From Pollutimonas sp036675955 (GTDB taxonomy: Bacteria; Pseudomonadota; Gammaproteobacteria; Burkholderiales; Burkholderiaceae_B), in NCBI GenBank assembly GCA_036675955.1, contig JAKFDW010000185.1:1-5405 (forward strand): a stretch of DNA of 5,405 bases, written 5' to 3'. Every line of letters begins with the position of its first letter. The stretch's first letter is position 1. The translations under genes and the position numbers were made by a program. Positions 1-5,061 of this stretch are shown one piece after another. The notes beneath the pieces were generated by a model. The model made no database searches, was not told where the DNA came from, and saw nothing but the letters and a program-made list of their open reading frames with translations.

Positions 1-4
1 CGGG

Positions 5-1354
5 TTACAGCAGCGCGTGGACCTGTATCACACCGACGTTCAAACGGCCTTGACCAAGCTCAACGTCAAGCTGTTCGCCAACGCTCAAGTCTAACGCATT
101 TTTGACTATTTTCCCCTCTTCGTTGCGGACGATGGCATAGCCGCGCCCCAGGATATTATGCGGGCTGAGCGCCTGTAGTGTTTGGGTTGCCGCCGCGAGC
201 TTTTGACGCTGCTGTTCCAGCCGGCGCAATGCGGAGTCGGAAAGGCGCTGCGCCTGCCGGTTTACGTGAACGCCCAGCTCGCCGAGTCGCGGCCGCGCGT
301 GGGCTAGCCTGGCTCGCGCGAGTGCAAGGCTGGACGCGTGGCGCTCATGGGGCGCGGCCGCGGCCCGCGCCAGCCGGTTTTTCAGCGCATGCAGGCGCTC
401 GTTCTGATGTTGCAGGCGCTGTTGCGGTGAAACTAATCCGGCCACCGCCCGGTCCAGCCGCAAGGCCGCCCGCTCGAGCAAACGATGATGTCTCAACGTC
501 AAGGCGCCAAATGCGGCATCCACCTGCGCCAGGCACGTCTGCCGCGTGCGACAGCACATTTCCGCAGCGGCGGTCGGAGTCGGCGCCCGCAAATCTGCGA
601 CAAAGTCCGCGATGGTGAAGTCGGTTTCATGGCCCACACCGCAAATGACCGGTATCGGGCTGGCGACAATGGCGCGCGCCAGCGACTCATCATTGAAACT
701 CCACAAATCCTCCAGACTTCCCCCGCCGCGCACCAACAATAAGGTTTCAACCTCGTTTCGATCAATGGCATGCTCAAGTGCCTGCCGCAGTTTGCCGGCC
801 GCGTCGGCGCCCTGGACCGGCGCCGGATAGACGATGACGGAGACATGTGGAGCCCGGCGCGCCAACGCGGTCAACACATCCCGCAGTGCGGCCGCGGCCA
901 GGGATGTAACGACGCCGACGGCCGCAGGCATGGCTTTGATTGGACGCTTGCGCGCCGGATCAAACAAACCTTCGGCCGACAGTTTTTCCTTCAGCACCAT
1001 GAACGCTACATGCAAGTCGCCTCGGCCAGCGCGGCGCATGCTTTCGACCTGCAACTGGTAATCCCCGCGCGGTTCATACAGCGTTACATTGACGCGAAAC
1101 TCAAAGCGCTCGCCCGGCTTGGGTACAAAACCCACGGCTACCGCCCGGCCGCGGAACATGACAGCTTTGACGGCGGCGCCCTCGTCCTTGATCGAAAAAT
1201 ACCAATGGCCGGAAGCCGCCTGAGTGAAGTTGGAAATCTCGCCCCGCACCCAGATACGCGAGAAATTTCCCTCCAATAACTGAGCGACTCGGCGATTCAG
1301 CTGGCTTATCGTCCAGACTCCGTCGTCGGAGCCTGCGGCAACACTTGAATTCAT
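5..1354 (-). CDS. xseA: Exodeoxyribonuclease VII large subunit
   Basis: This is the catalytic large subunit of exonuclease VII, a cytoplasmic enzyme that degrades single-stranded DNA from both ends and works with several copies of the small subunit XseB, which is not encoded here. The 449-residue product matches the family length (E. coli about 456). Residues about 14-110 are the N-terminal OB-fold (VRGEISNF, then HWYFSIKDEGA). The nuclease domain follows, with ALRDVL, VRGGGSLEDLWSFNDE and CGVGHETDFTIAD. D159, R209, H242 and D245 line up at a constant offset with the functionally important E. coli residues D155, R205, H238 and D241. Residues about 270-395 are Ala/Arg/Leu/Gln-rich and probably form the long coiled coil. 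The end carries the conserved ILGRGYAIVRNEEGKIV. I chose the ATG at 1354, which has GGA 7 bases upstream. A TTG 23 codons earlier (1423) has no Shine-Dalgarno sequence and would run through the predicted promoter. The gene is transcribed away from exbB. A small oddity is Cys at 267, 268 and 274. The frame is intact. Confidence 0.96.
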   Translation of the reverse strand: MNSSVAAGSDDGVWTISQLNRRVAQLLEGNFSRIWVRGEISNFTQAASGHWYFSIKDEGAAVKAVMFRGRAVAVGFVPKPGERFEFRVNVTLYEPRGDYQLQVESMRRAGRGDLHVAFMVLKEKLSAEGLFDPARKRPIKAMPAAVGVVTSLAAAALRDVLTALARRAPHVSVIVYPAPVQGADAAGKLRQALEHAIDRNEVETLLLVRGGGSLEDLWSFNDESLARAIVASPIPVICGVGHETDFTIADFVADLRAPTPTAAAEMCCRTRQTCLAQVDAAFGALTLRHHRLLERAALRLDRAVAGLVSPQQRLQHQNERLHALKNRLARAAAAPHERHASSLALARARLAHARPRLGELGVHVNRQAQRLSDSALRRLEQQRQKLAAATQTLQALSPHNILGRGYAIVRNEEGKIVKNALDLSVGEQLDVELGQGRLNVGVIQVHALL

Positions 1355-1376
1355 AGAAAAGTCCGATTTGAAACGA

Positions 1377-1407
1377 ATTCTGTCCACAGAGAAACGCCTT
1401 TTGTCAA
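1377..1407 (-). promoter_or_regulatory. Possible xseA promoter
   Basis: On the minus strand a perfect -35 hexamer TTGACA lies at 1407-1402, followed 19 bases later by CAGAAT (1382-1377), a 4/6 match to the -10 consensus. The 19-base spacing is longer than the usual 17, so the -10 assignment is weak. The start would fall only a few bases to some 20 bases before the xseA ATG. The hexamer lies in the left arm of the inverted repeat and beside AT-rich DNA. Confidence 0.35.
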
Positions 1408-1435
1408 ATTGGTGAAATATCAAGCCAATTTGGCA
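1402..1435. repeat. Inverted repeat, 8 bp perfect arms
   Basis: CAAATTGG (1405-1412) is mirrored by CCAATTTG (1425-1432) with a 12-base spacer. Beyond one mismatch the arms extend by two more pairs, to 1402 and 1435. The dyad sits between divergent genes, and its arms contain TTGACA on the minus strand and TTGGCA on the plus strand. It could be an operator for a dimeric regulator, or simply the symmetry of two back-to-back promoters. Confidence 0.6.
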
Positions 1436-1458
1436 TAGACGTATAAAATAGGTTTAAA
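1430..1458 (+). promoter_or_regulatory. Possible promoter for the exbB-lpxK-kdsB cluster
   Basis: On the plus strand TTGGCA (1430-1435, 5/6 to the -35 consensus) is followed after exactly 17 bases by TTTAAA (1453-1458, 4/6 to the -10 consensus). Transcription would start near 1465, leaving a leader of about 400 bases before exbB. I found no better promoter nearer the gene; TAAAAT at 1827-1832 resembles a -10 box but lacks a -35 partner. Confidence 0.3.
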
Positions 1459-1565
1459 AAAAGTCACTAATATATTGATTTAAAACGATATTCAAAAACA
1501 AGTCCAGGTGAGCTCAAATTGCCCATTGGACCTCCAGGCCCACGAACTAGCGGCTGTCGGCGCGG

Positions 1566-1600
1566 TTATGCACAGAATTATCCACAGTTTCTGTGGATAC
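1566..1600. promoter_or_regulatory. Cluster of three DnaA-box-like 9-mers
   Basis: TTATGCACA (1566-1574, plus) fits the TTATNCACA consensus. TTATCCACA (1578-1586, plus) is the perfect high-affinity DnaA box. TGTGGATAC (1592-1600) reads GTATCCACA on the minus strand, one mismatch from the perfect box. The first two are direct repeats 12 bases apart; the second and third face each other across 5 bases. DnaA is the replication initiator and also a transcription factor, so the cluster could regulate the flanking genes or act as a titration or reactivation site. Actual binding is inference. Confidence 0.6.
1579..1599. repeat. Perfect 9-bp inverted repeat, 3-base loop
   Basis: TATCCACAG (1579-1587) and CTGTGGATA (1591-1599) are exact reverse complements around TTT. 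The arms coincide with two facing DnaA-box-like sites, so the dyad may exist as a protein-binding site rather than an RNA hairpin. No T run follows on either strand, so it does not look like an intrinsic terminator. Confidence 0.75.
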
Positions 1601-1854
1601 CCTCGGGAAAGCCCCAGTACACGCCATTTGTCCTATATCTTTCCAGATTTCTCCGCCATTTGGAGAAGATCGGAGCCGCATGATCAGCGCCCGCGCTGCC
1701 TTCCCGCAGGCAATATATCGGAAAGCGCATGACATAACCCTTGCAGCATCGCCGTACTGCGAAAGGCCCAAAACATGACCGCTGAACAACGCTTGCGATT
1801 TCGCGACGCAAATACGCTATCGATTGTAAAATGCGCTACCTGAAAATCGCGAGC

Positions 1855-1867
1855 GGAGATAACCTTG
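1855..1867 (+). promoter_or_regulatory. Ribosome binding site fixing the exbB TTG start
   Basis: GGAG at 1855-1858 lies 6 bases before TTG (1865-1867). The same frame has a stop at 1841-1843 and no ATG or GTG between that stop and the TTG. The next in-frame Met comes only after the first membrane segment. TTG is therefore the best start. Confidence 0.75.
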
Positions 1868-2470
1868 CTGGAAATCATTCATGCGGCCGGCTGGCCCATA
1901 TGGCTGCTTATCGCAACCTCTGTTCTCGGTCTTGCCCTGATAATCGAACGATTCCTGTCGCTGCGCACCGGACTGGTCCTGCCGCGGCGCTTGCCCGGGC
2001 AAGCGCTCGATCTGCTGCGCCAGAAGAATCATAACCCCGAAGCGGTGCTGCGCATGGCCACCACGCCACTGGGTCGGATATTGGCCGAAGTGCTGGTCAA
2101 CAGGAATGAATCGGTCTCTTTTCGGCAAGCTGCCATCGAAGACGTGGGAAGAGATGTAGCGCATCGCCTGAACCGCTATCTGCCCGCCTTGGCGACCATC
2201 GCCGTTGTCGCACCCCTGATGGGGTTATTCGGCACTGTAGTGGGCATGATAGAGATATTCGGCTCGTATACGCCCGCCGGCGGCGATCCTGCCCAGCTGG
2301 CGCGCGGCATTTCCATCGCTTTGTACAACACAGGTTTCGGCATCATCATCGCAATTCCCGCATTGATCTTTCATCGCTATTTCCGTTCACGTGTCGATCA
2401 CTTCCTGCACCAGATGGAACGGGAAGCCAATGTACTCGACCGGCTTGTCAGCCGCGGAGCGGCCCAATGA
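1865..2470 (+). CDS. exbB: MotA/TolQ/ExbB-type proton channel subunit
   Basis: This 201-residue inner-membrane protein belongs to the family whose members form pentameric, proton-motive-force-driven channels with an ExbD/TolR partner. Three membrane segments are visible at about residues 9-28, 104-130 and 148-170, with a cytoplasmic loop between the first two. The second has the family signature PLMGLFGTVVGMIEIF (117-132). The third reads GISIALYNTGFGIIIAIPALI. By eye this aligns with E. coli ExbB GIAEALLAT, so T156 matches the conserved Thr181, but Ile151 stands where ExbB and TolQ have Glu176. Translation starts at TTG with a good GGAG site. The stop overlaps the exbD start (ATGA, 4 bases), which predicts coupled synthesis. 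It heads the lpxK-kdsB cluster with no tonB or tolA alongside, so a TonB, Tol-like or separate envelope role is open. The family call is firm; the symbol denotes the family more than a proven ExbB function. Confidence 0.9.
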   Translation: MLEIIHAAGWPIWLLIATSVLGLALIIERFLSLRTGLVLPRRLPGQALDLLRQKNHNPEAVLRMATTPLGRILAEVLVNRNESVSFRQAAIEDVGRDVAHRLNRYLPALATIAVVAPLMGLFGTVVGMIEIFGSYTPAGGDPAQLARGISIALYNTGFGIIIAIPALIFHRYFRSRVDHFLHQMEREANVLDRLVSRGAAQ

Positions 2471-2877
2471 ACTTTCGGCGCCGGCAACTTGATGACGAGC
2501 CCGAAATCAATCTGATCCCCCTGATCGATGTACTGCTGGTCATCCTGATTTTTCTTGCGGCGACCACCTCGTTTACGCGATTCAACCAGCTCAAGGTCGC
2601 CCTCCCTGAAGCGCACGCCGATGCTGCCGAACCCGACGCCCTGAGCATCGCGGTCAGCCAGGAAGGTCTTTATGCCCTGAACGGGCAAATTCTTTCCGAC
2701 AACACCGTGCACGACCTCGCCCAAGCTTTGCGCTCGGGAGCCGCATCCAAGGATGAGGTCGTTCTGGTCATAAACGCCGACGCCCGAGCCAGCCATGAGT
2801 CGGTGGTGCGCATCATGGAGGCCGCCCGGATTGCCGGAATTTCGCGCGTCAATTTCGCTACGCAAGGTTCGCCTTGA
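2467..2877 (+). CDS. exbD: ExbD/TolR-type biopolymer transport protein
   Basis: This is the partner of the preceding channel subunit: a single-pass inner-membrane protein with a short cytoplasmic N-terminus and a periplasmic domain. It has 136 residues, close to the family length of about 140. An acidic stretch (DDEPEINLIPLID) leads into one membrane helix at about residues 15-33. D21, in NLIPLIDVLL, matches the essential membrane Asp of the family (Asp25 in E. coli ExbD). Residues about 40-136 form the periplasmic domain, with the typical VVLVINADARASHESVVRIMEAARIAGISRVNFAT (two overlapping family motifs, about 98-132). The ATG overlaps the exbB stop by 4 bases, and its own TGA overlaps the lpxK TTG as TTGA. 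Nothing is broken. Its output partner (TonB, TolA or another) is not in the window. Confidence 0.92.
   Translation: MNFRRRQLDDEPEINLIPLIDVLLVILIFLAATTSFTRFNQLKVALPEAHADAAEPDALSIAVSQEGLYALNGQILSDNTVHDLAQALRSGAASKDEVVLVINADARASHESVVRIMEAARIAGISRVNFATQGSP
2864..2876 (+). promoter_or_regulatory. Ribosome binding site for the lpxK TTG start
   Basis: AAGG at 2864-2867, inside the end of exbD, lies 6 bases before TTG (2874-2876). The TTG shares bases with the exbD stop codon (TTGA). This supports a coupled non-ATG start rather than the GTG at 2931, which would remove 19 residues of the usual N-terminus. Confidence 0.6.
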
Positions 2878-3959
2878 AGCCGCCGGCCTTCCTCAGCCAG
2901 ACTCTGCACAACGCCTGGCAACGTAAAGGCGTGTTGAGCGCCCTGCTCTTGCCGCTATCCCTGCCCGTTATCGCGGCAATCGCCTACAAGCGCAGGCGCT
3001 ATCAGCGACGGCCGGAGCTGGTGTATCACAGCAGCTTGCCGGTGGTTGTCGTGGGCAACATCTATGTCGGAGGCACCGGAAAAACTCCTGTCGTCATTGC
3101 CTTGGTGCAAGCGCTTCAAGATCGTGGCTGGCGTCCCGGCGTTATCAGCCGCGGATATGGCGCCAGAATGGGAGACCAGGCCAAAGCCGGCATGGGAAGA
3201 AACCTGGCCGCTTCCCAGTTCGGCGACGAACCGGCACTGATCGCGCGCACTACGATGGTACCGGTGTCGGTGCATCCCAGCCGGGTGCTGGCCATCAAGA
3301 AGCTTCAGAAAAGTTATCCGGATGTCAATGTCGTGATCGCCGACGACGGCCTGCAACACCTGGCGCTCGGCCGAGATATTGAAATCGTTGTTCAGGACGC
3401 GCGGGCAATCGGCAATGGCCGCGTCCTGCCGGCCGGTCCCTTGCGCGAGCCCGCCGACCGCCTGCAATCAGTCGATTACATCATCAGCAATCTCCAGGAA
3501 AATCAAGCAGAACCCGCGCGTATCGCGACCCTGTCCCGGCAGATATGCATGCGCCTGGCCCCTGCCTCCGTCGTACACTTGGCAAGCGGCGAATCGCTGG
3601 ACTGGCCCGACTGGCTGGCACGCTACGGCGCAGACCCTATCAGTGCGGTAGCGGCCATCGGGCAGCCTGAACGTTTTTTCTCGATGTTGCGCACCGCGGG
3701 TATTACTCTGGAACGCGTTTGCGCGCTCCCCGACCACGACCCTTATGAGACCTCGCCGTTCTCCGCATTGACATCCCCTCATATCCTGATCACGGCGAAA
3801 GATGCAGTAAAGTGCGAGCGCTTCAAGGACCCCCGTCTCTGGGTGGTACATGCGCTGCCGGTATTCTCCGAGTCCGAATGGCTTGACTTGATAGACCAGA
3901 TGCTGCGCTTCATCGCGACCAGGAAAGACGCCGTGGCTGCACAGCGCCGCAAGCATTAA
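2874..3959 (+). CDS. lpxK: Tetraacyldisaccharide 4'-kinase (lipid A biosynthesis)
   Basis: LpxK transfers the gamma-phosphate of ATP to the 4' position of tetraacyldisaccharide 1-phosphate, giving lipid IVA at the cytoplasmic face of the inner membrane. The 361-residue product carries an N-terminal hydrophobic helix (about 20-37, LSALLLPLSLPVIAAIA) that anchors it. It has the P-loop GNIYVGGTGKTP (61-72), SRGYG (92-96), GDEP (117-120) and the Walker B-like DDGLQH (157-162). Next come LPAGPLREP (185-193) and, in the C-terminal half, AAIGQPERFF (260-269), PDHDPY (286-291) and ITAKDAVKC (306-314). Length and motif order match E. coli LpxK (about 328) with modest extensions. The TTG start is chosen because an AAGG site precedes it and the first 20 residues fit the family N-terminus. 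It overlaps exbD by 4 bases and is followed after 35 bases by ycaR, giving a lipopolysaccharide-synthesis cluster. Confidence 0.95.
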   Translation: MKPPAFLSQTLHNAWQRKGVLSALLLPLSLPVIAAIAYKRRRYQRRPELVYHSSLPVVVVGNIYVGGTGKTPVVIALVQALQDRGWRPGVISRGYGARMGDQAKAGMGRNLAASQFGDEPALIARTTMVPVSVHPSRVLAIKKLQKSYPDVNVVIADDGLQHLALGRDIEIVVQDARAIGNGRVLPAGPLREPADRLQSVDYIISNLQENQAEPARIATLSRQICMRLAPASVVHLASGESLDWPDWLARYGADPISAVAAIGQPERFFSMLRTAGITLERVCALPDHDPYETSPFSALTSPHILITAKDAVKCERFKDPRLWVVHALPVFSESEWLDLIDQMLRFIATRKDAVAAQRRKH

Positions 3960-3994
3960 ACTCTGTCTTTTAATCGATTGATCCTGGAGCGCCC

Positions 3995-4189
3995 ATGGAA
4001 TCCCGCCTGCTTGAAATACTGGTCTGCCCACTATGCAAAGGGCCTCTGCGCCACGATCGCGAACAGCAGGAGCTTATCTGCCAGGCAGACAAACTTGCTT
4101 TCCCCATCAAGGATGGAATCCCCGTCATGCTGGAAAGCGAAGCCCGAGAGTTGATACCGGGGGCTCCCTCTACCCATGACGCGACTTGA
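3995..4189 (+). CDS. ycaR: Trm112/YcaR-type small protein (UPF0434)
   Basis: This 64-residue protein closely resembles E. coli YcaR (about 60), including the opening RLLEI and the middle stretch LAFPIKDGIPVMLESEAR (about 34-51). Eukaryotic and archaeal Trm112 proteins are small zinc-binding partners that activate methyltransferases. Whether the bacterial form does the same is not established. Cys11 and Cys14 form CPLC and Cys29 follows; a complete four-Cys zinc site is absent, as in YcaR. The ATG has GGAG (3986-3989) 5 bases upstream. It lies between lpxK and kdsB, as in E. coli and many other Gram-negatives, and ends 5 bases before the kdsB ATG. The ortholog call is firm; the biochemical role is unknown to me. 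Confidence 0.92.
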   Translation: MESRLLEILVCPLCKGPLRHDREQQELICQADKLAFPIKDGIPVMLESEARELIPGAPSTHDAT

Positions 4190-4194
4190 GCGGC

Positions 4195-4959
4195 ATGAGC
4201 TTCATTGCCGTCATTCCAGCGCGAGCCGCCTCGACCAGGCTGCCTGACAAACCCCTCCTCGACATTGCCGGAAAGCCCATGGTGGTTCGTACCGCCGAGC
4301 AAGCCGCCTTGTCGGGTGCCAGCCGGGTGGTGGTCGCCACCGACGACGCACGCATACAGCTTGCAGTGCAGCAACACGGTTTCGAAGCGCTGTTGACCCG
4401 CGCCGATCATGCCACAGGCACAGACCGCCTGGCGGAAGTCGCCGTGCAACTGGCCCTGGAACCGGACGCCATTGTGGTAAATGTTCAAGGCGATGAGCCA
4501 CTGATCGACCCCGAACTCATAGACCAGGTAGCCCAACTGCTGGCCATGCAACCTGACGCGGCCATCGCCACCTGTGCGACACCCATACGGGATGCCGGCT
4601 CGCTGTTCAATCCCAACATCGTAAAAGTTGTGTGTACACAAGCGCAACGCGCCTTGTATTTCTCGCGCGCGCCGATGCCATGGGCGCGCGACGCTCTGGC
4701 CGATGGCGGCCGGCATTTGGCGCCAGGCATCCCTGCCCTGCATCATATTGGCCTGTACGCCTACCGTGTCGGGTTCCTGAAACAGTTTTCCTCCATGCCG
4801 GCCGGGCCGCTGGAAACCTACGAATCATTGGAACAATTGCGCGCCCTCGAGAATGGATACTCGATTGCCGTCCATGTCACCATAGCCCACCCAGCCGCCG
4901 GAGTCGATACGGCCGAAGATCTGGCAAGAGTACGTCAAGCCTTCATAAATCGGTTATAA
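4195..4959 (+). CDS. kdsB: 3-deoxy-manno-octulosonate cytidylyltransferase (CMP-Kdo synthetase)
   Basis: KdsB joins CTP and Kdo to make CMP-Kdo, releasing pyrophosphate. CMP-Kdo is the donor used to attach Kdo to lipid IVA, so this enzyme feeds the step after LpxK. The 254-residue product (E. coli 248) has the nucleotidyltransferase fold motifs IPARAASTRLPDKPL (7-21), GKPMV (26-30), VVVATDD (45-51), HATGTDRLAEV (72-82) and VNVQGDEP (95-102). It then has LYFSRAPMPW (154-163), HIGLYAYR (184-191), ETYESLEQLRALENG (207-221) and GVDTAEDL (236-243). Acidic residues in VNVQGDEP and GVDTAEDL are the expected metal-binding positions. I chose the ATG at 4195, which reproduces the E. coli opening (MSF..IPAR) and has GAG 4 bases upstream. 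A TTG at 4186, overlapping the ycaR stop as TTGA, would add three residues but lacks a ribosome binding site. Translation is probably coupled to ycaR. Confidence 0.96.
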   Translation: MSFIAVIPARAASTRLPDKPLLDIAGKPMVVRTAEQAALSGASRVVVATDDARIQLAVQQHGFEALLTRADHATGTDRLAEVAVQLALEPDAIVVNVQGDEPLIDPELIDQVAQLLAMQPDAAIATCATPIRDAGSLFNPNIVKVVCTQAQRALYFSRAPMPWARDALADGGRHLAPGIPALHHIGLYAYRVGFLKQFSSMPAGPLETYESLEQLRALENGYSIAVHVTIAHPAAGVDTAEDLARVRQAFINRL

Positions 4960-4977
4960 ATCGACTTCAAATCGCCG
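4945..4977 (+). repeat. Three AAATCG units at exact 11-base spacing
   Basis: AAATCG occurs at 4947-4952, 4958-4963 and 4969-4974, so the units start 11 bases apart. The first two share a longer core (ATAAATCG). The array crosses the end and stop codon of kdsB and enters the kdsB-adk gap. The spacing is about one helical turn. It may be coincidence, a phased binding site or slightly curved DNA. Confidence 0.5.
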
Positions 4978-5015
4978 CTTCCCTCTTTCGCTCTGCAAAG
5001 ATTGCTGCATTGCGG

Positions 5016-5021
5016 CATAAT
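5016..5021 (+). promoter_or_regulatory. Possible -10 element of an adk promoter
   Basis: CATAAT matches the -10 consensus at 5 of 6 positions and lies about 40 bases before the adk ATG. The best -35 at 17 bases (CTGCAA, 4993-4998) is poor. A separate promoter is plausible because the 99-base gap is the longest among the plus-strand genes, but adk could also be read from the upstream cluster. Confidence 0.3.
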
Positions 5022-5047
5022 CGGAAAAAGCTAGAAAAACTAATCTC

Positions 5048-5061
5048 AGGAGGAATTCATG
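5048..5061 (+). promoter_or_regulatory. Consensus ribosome binding site of adk
   Basis: AGGAGG (5048-5053) lies 5 bases before the ATG (5059-5061). It is the strongest Shine-Dalgarno sequence in the window, suiting a highly expressed housekeeping enzyme, and contrasts with the weaker sites and TTG starts upstream. Confidence 0.85.

Larger units (their letters stand above)
1401..1500. other. AT-rich block between divergent genes
   Basis: By hand count these 100 bases contain about 25 G or C, and the last 60 (1441-1500) only about 11. The 60 bases immediately to the right are about 60% GC. The block includes short A runs and TA steps (for example GTATAAAATA and CTAATATATTG). It may serve as promoter/UP-element DNA for one or both divergent genes. 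Because DnaA-box-like sites lie 66-100 bases to its right, it also resembles a DNA-unwinding element. Confidence 0.75.
1355..1864. other. Divergent intergenic region, xseA / exbB
   Basis: This stretch of about 510 bases separates two genes read in opposite directions and contains no convincing gene. From left to right it holds the xseA leader, an inverted repeat with back-to-back -35-like hexamers (1402-1435), an AT-rich block (1401-1500), a cluster of DnaA-box-like 9-mers (1566-1600), a 9-base direct repeat (1622-1630 and 1654-1662), a short hairpin with arms at 1649-1654 and 1662-1667, and the exbB ribosome binding site. Several open frames of 60-80 codons cross it on both strands. None has a good ribosome binding site or a recognisable product, and they overlap one another. 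If transcription of the exbB cluster starts near the AT-rich block, the mRNA would have a leader of about 400 bases. Confidence 0.8.

Noticed and set aside
178..1279. Long plus-strand open frames opposite xseA (up to 169 codons)
   Set aside because: They are antisense shadows caused by the high-GC codon pattern of xseA; their Arg/Pro/Ala-rich products match nothing I recognise.
1418..1430. IHF site in the AT-rich block (TATCAA followed by TT)
   Set aside because: The second half of the WATCAANNNNTTR consensus is not matched at the right spacing.
1579..1599. Perfect 9-bp hairpin as a bidirectional terminator
   Set aside because: No T run follows on either strand and the arms coincide with DnaA boxes, which explains the symmetry better.
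1401..1600. Calling this region the chromosomal replication origin
   Set aside because: Only three boxes are visible, dnaA, dnaN, gidA or rpmH are not nearby, and the flanking genes are not typical origin neighbours; it is kept as a finding, not a feature.
1508..1789. Open frames of 61-80 codons on both strands in the intergenic region
   Set aside because: They begin at GTG or other weak starts without ribosome binding sites, overlap one another, cross the DnaA-box dyad and give no recognisable protein.
1865..2877. Naming the channel pair tolQ-tolR
   Set aside because: There is no tolA, tolB, pal or ybgC beside them and the placement before lpxK fits the ExbB/ExbD-like pairs known from other genomes, though the two families are hard to separate by eye.
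3970..4746. 258-codon minus-strand open frame opposite ycaR and kdsB
   Set aside because: It is antisense to two clearly conserved genes and gives low-complexity, unrecognisable protein sequence.
5000..5022. Hairpin in the kdsB-adk gap (GCTGC/GCGGC with GATT/AATC) as a terminator
   Set aside because: The stem contains a wobble pair and a bulge and is followed by GGAAAAAG rather than a T run, so it is not an intrinsic terminator for the plus strand.
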